From contig CM060314.1 in NCBI GenBank assembly GCA_030674185.1, forward strand, positions 26,541,891 through 26,605,890: a DNA stretch of 64,000 bases. Reading direction: 5' to 3'. This DNA comes from Monoplex corrugatus (taxonomy: Eukaryota > Mollusca > Gastropoda > Littorinimorpha > Ranellidae). The stretch's first letter is position 1. Each line of letters begins with the position of its first letter. Positions 60,440 through 64,000 of this stretch are shown here, piece by piece. The notes under the pieces were generated by a model. That model saw only the letters and a program-made list of their open reading frames with translations, did not search any database and had not been told where the DNA came from. A program made the translations under genes and the position numbers.

Positions 60440-62735
60440 CACACGACCTCATCATTATCATCAAGTGCCTTGCCACATGGCATTGGCGATCATGGCCCTC
60501 CAAATGCATCTGTCCCTTGTTGCCGCAAGCACATTTTCCACCCTCTCTGTCCTCAGCCACTTTGCAAGTCCGTCCAATGTTTTTTTTCTCTGGGTCTACC
60601 TTGTACTCTCTTTCCCTCCAGCTTTCCTGTTGTGACCAGGTGCTCCAATTCCCCTTTCCTCATAAAATGGCCTATAAATGTTGCCTGTCTTTTCCTAATC
60701 TTCCTTATCAATTATCTTCTTGTGTCTGCCTCCATCAAGACTGTCTTGTTTGTTTTCCTTGCTGTCCATGGAACTCTCAACATTCTTCTCAGAAACCACA
60801 TCTCGGCTCCCTCAATCTTGTTCTGGCTTTGCTTGTTGACTGTCCACGCCTCATAACCGTATAACATTATCGGTTCTATACAACATTGAAGAACTCTCTT
60901 CCTGATGTTAATTGATACGCATTTGTTGGTAAAAATGCTTTTCATCTTCTTGAATGCTGTTTTGGCTTGGCCAATTCTGCTGGCTATTTCTGATGTGCAT
61001 CTGCCGTCGGGTGAAATGATCGTTCCCAGATATTTAAACTTATCAACATGTCTCAAGGTTGTACCGTTTGCTGTTATTTTGCATGAGGGGATTTCATGTT
61101 TCTTACTGATTACCATGACTTCAGTCTTCTTGCTGTTTAGCTCCAACGCCCTACCTTTGCTTTTTATTTCTAGTATATACACAAGGTTTTGTAGGTCCCT
61201 TTCATTTTCTGCAATTAGCACGGTGTCATCTGCGTACTGATTGTTGTTTATCATTTTTCCTCCAACCTCTAATCCAGGGTATTCTCCAGGTTTCTCATGT
61301 TTTCGCTGTAAAATGAAAACAGATCTGATGACAAAACACAACCTTGTCTGACTCCTCTTGATATTTTGGAAAGAGCTTATACCGTTTTCTATTCTCATTG
61401 CAGCTGTTTGTTTCCAATACATATTTCTGATTATTCGTAGATCTTTTCCATCAATATCGTCTTTCTAGCTGGTTGATCAATTATTGTCTTACCCAATCGA
61501 AAGCCTTGGTATAATCAACAAAGCATAAATATAAATCCTTATTCATCTCGATTGACCTCTGTATGATAGTTCTTAGGATATCCACACTGTTCTTCTGCTA
61601 TTTTACTTTTGATTCTATTCCTTGTTCTCATCATGATTATTCTTAATAGGATCTTTGTTACATGACTCATCAAGTTGACTGTGCGATGGAGTTCGTATAC
61701 TATAGCCCCTGTATTTTTTGGAAGTGCAATGAAAATTGATTTCGACATATCTTTGGGGATTTTTCCAGTGTCATAAGTCCCATTTAGGAGGTCTGTTATT
61801 TTTTCAATACCAAATTCCTCCAGGGCTTCAATCATCTCTGTAGTAATATCGTCTGATCCTGGGGTTTTTCCTGGTTTCATCTTTTTCAGTGCTGCTCTAA
61901 CTTCATCTTTCATTATGGGTGGTCCTTCAACGTTCTTCCTTATAATGTGCTCTTCGCTTCTGTCATCTTCAAAAAGGTCTTTAATGTACACTCCCCATCT
62001 ATCTAATATTTTGTCTTTTACCATGATAAGCGTACCCTCTTTCGATTTTAAGCGACCAGTTGATGTGCATATATTTTTTCTGTGGACAATTTCTTCAGTT
62101 CTTCTGTACATACCCTGAGGATCCGTTTTGTGTCGGTCTTCCATTTCTTTGCATTTTGTTTTCAGCCAAGCTTCCTTAGCTTCATTGCACCTATTCCTAG
62201 TTTCTTTGTTTATTTCCTGTATATTTCCTCCTTTCTCTTTGCCTTCCTCCGTTCCTCCATCAAGCCTAGAATTTCTTTTGTCATCCAGTTCTTTTTAGCT
62301 TTTCTATCTACTCTAGGGATTTCTTCACAAGCTTCATTTATCGAATTACTCAACTTTGTCCATTGTTCCTCACTGTCACCAACGTCTTCCAGATAACTGA
62401 ATTTGTTTTGAACATGTACGTTAAGTTTTTTACCAATCACTTCATCTGTCTTTAAGAGTCCAAGATTTAGTTTGATGTTGCTTTAGGTCTGTTTCCGTTT
62501 CCTTAATTTCAGCCTAAATCTTCCCAGTACAGGATTGTGGTCACTGTTGCAGTCTGCGCCTGGTAGTGTTTTTGCTGTCAGCAAAGAATTTCTAAATCTT
62601 TTGTTGATCAGGATGTAGTCAATCTGATTTTTGGTATTATCTCCTGGACTCATCCATGTCCATTTTCTTCTATTAGGCCGCTCAAACCACGTCTTTCCTG
62701 CTATGAACTCATTTATCTGTGCCCGTACTACCTAT
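60440..62735 (-). mobile_element. RTE-like LINE, copy C
   Basis: Minus strand, starting within the endonuclease (KRKWTWMSPGDN/NQIDYILIN region near 62640-62700) and running to the 3' tail (ATGATAATGATGAGG on the minus strand at 60440-60455). Recognisable parts: SEEHIIRKNVEGPPIMKDEV, KPGKTPGSDDITTEMIEALE, SKSIFIALPKNTGAIVYELH, QYADDTVLIAENERDLQNLV (catalytic motif), LNSKKTEVMVISKKHEIPSC, DKFKYLGTIISPDGRCTSEI, MLYGYEAWTVNKQSQNKIEG and MWFLRRMLRVPWTARKTNKT. It is broken by a deletion near 61560-61590 (after EEQCG), by loss of the motif A region frame near 61500, and by smaller slips. It is the most complete 3' half of the family here and shows what copy A has lost. Confidence 0.86.
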
Positions 62736-62739
62736 TTGC

Positions 62740-63585
62740 TACTAACTAACGCATATACACCGTTCACCAACAATCTTTCTGCTGACTTTCACAAATCTGT
62801 TCAAAACATTCTAACACTTTTACACTCAATCCATTGCACCAGCACAGCACACACATGAATATGTTAAAAAGCAATGATAAAAAGAAAATATCTATAAGAA
62901 ATGAGATCAGCAAAGGGAGCGGTAGCAAATAATTACCGGTAAGTACCGTAACAGTGAAATGGAAAATAATAATGTATTTGTCACAAAATTAGAACCGTTA
63001 AGAAGATAAGATTGAAAATATGATAGGCTTCGTATTTGTGTAATGTAAGTTATCAATTTCTATCAGTCACTGTACAGTTTGATATTGCTGAGGGTGAGCA
63101 GGGGAAAAATTATGTGGAACGATTGTCTCTAATGTATGTGAGATGATTATTATGCTTGTCTTCATGGATTGAAATAATGGAGTTTGCGTTTGTGTGTCAG
63201 TATGTTTGTATATGCACATATGTACAAAATGAATTTTTTTTAAAAGTTTTCTTTAAAAAAAAAGACAAGACTGAGTAAAACACGATATAAATTACAGACG
63301 TCACATTCAGCTTTTTTGAAAAAGGTGAATTTCGCCCAGAAATGTAGGCTACAGCGTAATCCACATTTATGACTGCCGTTATCAAAACTTCTCAGCACAG
63401 TCACTTTCAGTTACATCTAGTTGGACGTTTGGAGTTTGTTCAAGTGGAACCGATCATACTTGGATAATTCCATATGCGCTGTACCAAACTCTGCCAGCAA
63501 TTGATCATACACAAAACCCTACATGCTGGCAAGATCTTGAAGTGCGGAAGGGAAGGGACCTCCGAAACTTCACAACCACCAGAAT
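62740..63585. other. Intergenic, nothing supported
   Basis: AT-rich. A part near 63455-63545 (ATTCCATATGCGCTGTACCA, CCCTACATGCTGGCAAGATC) resembles the foldback arm family at 32130-32500. Confidence 0.45.
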
Positions 63586-63677
63586 AATTGGAGCAACAAA
63601 ATGGTCAGCAAGCCAGCTAATGTTTATGTTGTGGGTTCAGGAGGAACTCGAAACATAAGATCTCGGTTCCATCTTAA

Positions 63678-63850
63678 CCCTTTGACTCCCGCACCCTATC
63701 TACAAACTGCCAAAACTTAACCCGTTGACTCCCTCAGCCTATCCACCAGCTACCTGCAGGAAGGTGAGAGAATCAAATGGTTAAGTTTTTCTTTTGCTAG
63801 CATGGTTGGCAATGAAGGATGTTGATGGAGAGGGTGCGGGAGTCAAAGGG
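63678..63850. mobile_element. 173-bp piggyBac-type MITE with perfect TTAA target duplication
   Basis: TTAA at 63674-63677 and 63851-63854 flank a 173-bp body. The left end CCCTTTGACTCCCGCACCCT is exactly the inverse of the right end AGGGTGCGGGAGTCAAAGGG (20-bp terminal inverted repeats). TTAA duplication and CCC ends are the hallmarks of piggyBac-superfamily insertion. The adjacent repeat unit shows the pre-insertion site at 63958-63961. No coding capacity. Confidence 0.9.
63721..63780. mobile_element. 60-bp inner MITE nested in the 173-bp MITE
   Basis: TTAA at 63717-63720 and 63781-63784 flank CCCGTTGACTCCCTCAGCC at the left and GAGAGAATCAAATGG at the right, an older, imperfect member of the same family. 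Similar internal elements occur in the copies at 20079 and 59435, so nesting predates the spread of the composite. Confidence 0.75.
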
Positions 63851-64000
63851 TTAACCACTAGAACAACTGGAGCTACAAGATGGTCAGCAAGTCAAATCAG
63901 CTTACGTTTATGTTATGGGTTCAGGAAGAACTCGAAACATAAAATCTCCAGTCCATCTTAACCACTAGAACAACTGGAGCAATAAGATGGTCAGCAACCC

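Larger units (their letters stand above)
63590..64000 (+). repeat. Tandem repeat of about 110 bp, interrupted by a MITE
   Basis: Unit: AACTGGAGCAACAAGATGGT, CAGCAAGCCA, GTTTATGTTATGGGTTCAGG, AAGAACTCGAAACATAAAAT, CTC..TCCATCTTAACCACTAG. It is seen at 63590-63677 (plus 63855 on), 63862-63970 and a partial third unit to the window end. The first unit is split at its TTAA by the MITE at 63678-63850; the second is uninterrupted. Confidence 0.85.

Overview
The window looks like animal nuclear DNA, most likely from a marine mollusc and probably a gastropod. The evidence is intron-bearing glycosyltransferase genes, very abundant (AC)n/(GT)n microsatellites, and a mixed population of L2, RTE-like, I-superfamily (RNase H-bearing) and Penelope-like retroelements, plus tRNA-derived SINEs and TTAA-targeted MITEs. 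There is no operon structure, no ribosome binding sites and no prokaryotic gene density. The species assignment is inference; no database search was possible. Most of the window is repeat and non-coding DNA.

Layout. 0-2.4 kb: a decayed coding remnant and an internally deleted hAT-like transposase relic behind a GC-rich, NRF-1-type promoter-like patch, ending in a cluster of GC hairpins. 2.4-6.5 kb: featureless AT-rich DNA. 6.5-8.9 kb: a very degenerate tandem array with a period of about 340-400 bp, a CA-rich compound microsatellite, then a 74-bp minisatellite. 8.39-20.71 kb: copy 1 of a 12.3-kb segmental duplication. 20.7-22.0 kb: a 27/23-bp minisatellite. 22.0-27.0 kb: two minus-strand GT31 beta-1,3-galactosyltransferase-like genes. 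One is an apparently intact two-coding-exon gene of 417 codons; the other is broken by a frameshift and a stop. They are separated by a SINE and an RTE-like fragment. 28.0-31.0 kb: a 3' fragment of an RNase H LINE flanked by (AC)n and a truncated Penelope-like element. 31.3-36.0 kb: MITE debris, a SINE, a foldback palindrome and two RTE-like copies in opposite orientation. 38.1-41.7 kb: a larger RNase H LINE, again between (AC)n tracts. 42.6-47.6 kb: a tRNA-like fragment, a 57-bp minisatellite, an L2 3' end, another RNase H LINE relic and a second RTE/L1-type fragment. 47.65-59.99 kb: copy 2 of the duplication, same orientation, about 39.3 kb from copy 1. 60.4-62.7 kb: another RTE-like copy. 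63.6-64.0 kb: a short tandem duplication in which one unit carries a MITE and the other shows the empty TTAA site.

The only host genes I can support are the two galactosyltransferase-like loci and, weakly, a duplicated candidate terminal exon. The most interesting points are: (i) LINEs bounded by (AC)n tracts, suggesting microsatellite-targeted insertion; (ii) the large, nearly identical direct duplication, which is either a recent segmental duplication or two haplotypes placed in tandem by assembly; (iii) a fully resolved TTAA MITE insertion with its empty site in the same window; (iv) local indel patterns suggesting residual long-read error, which bears on every pseudogene call here.
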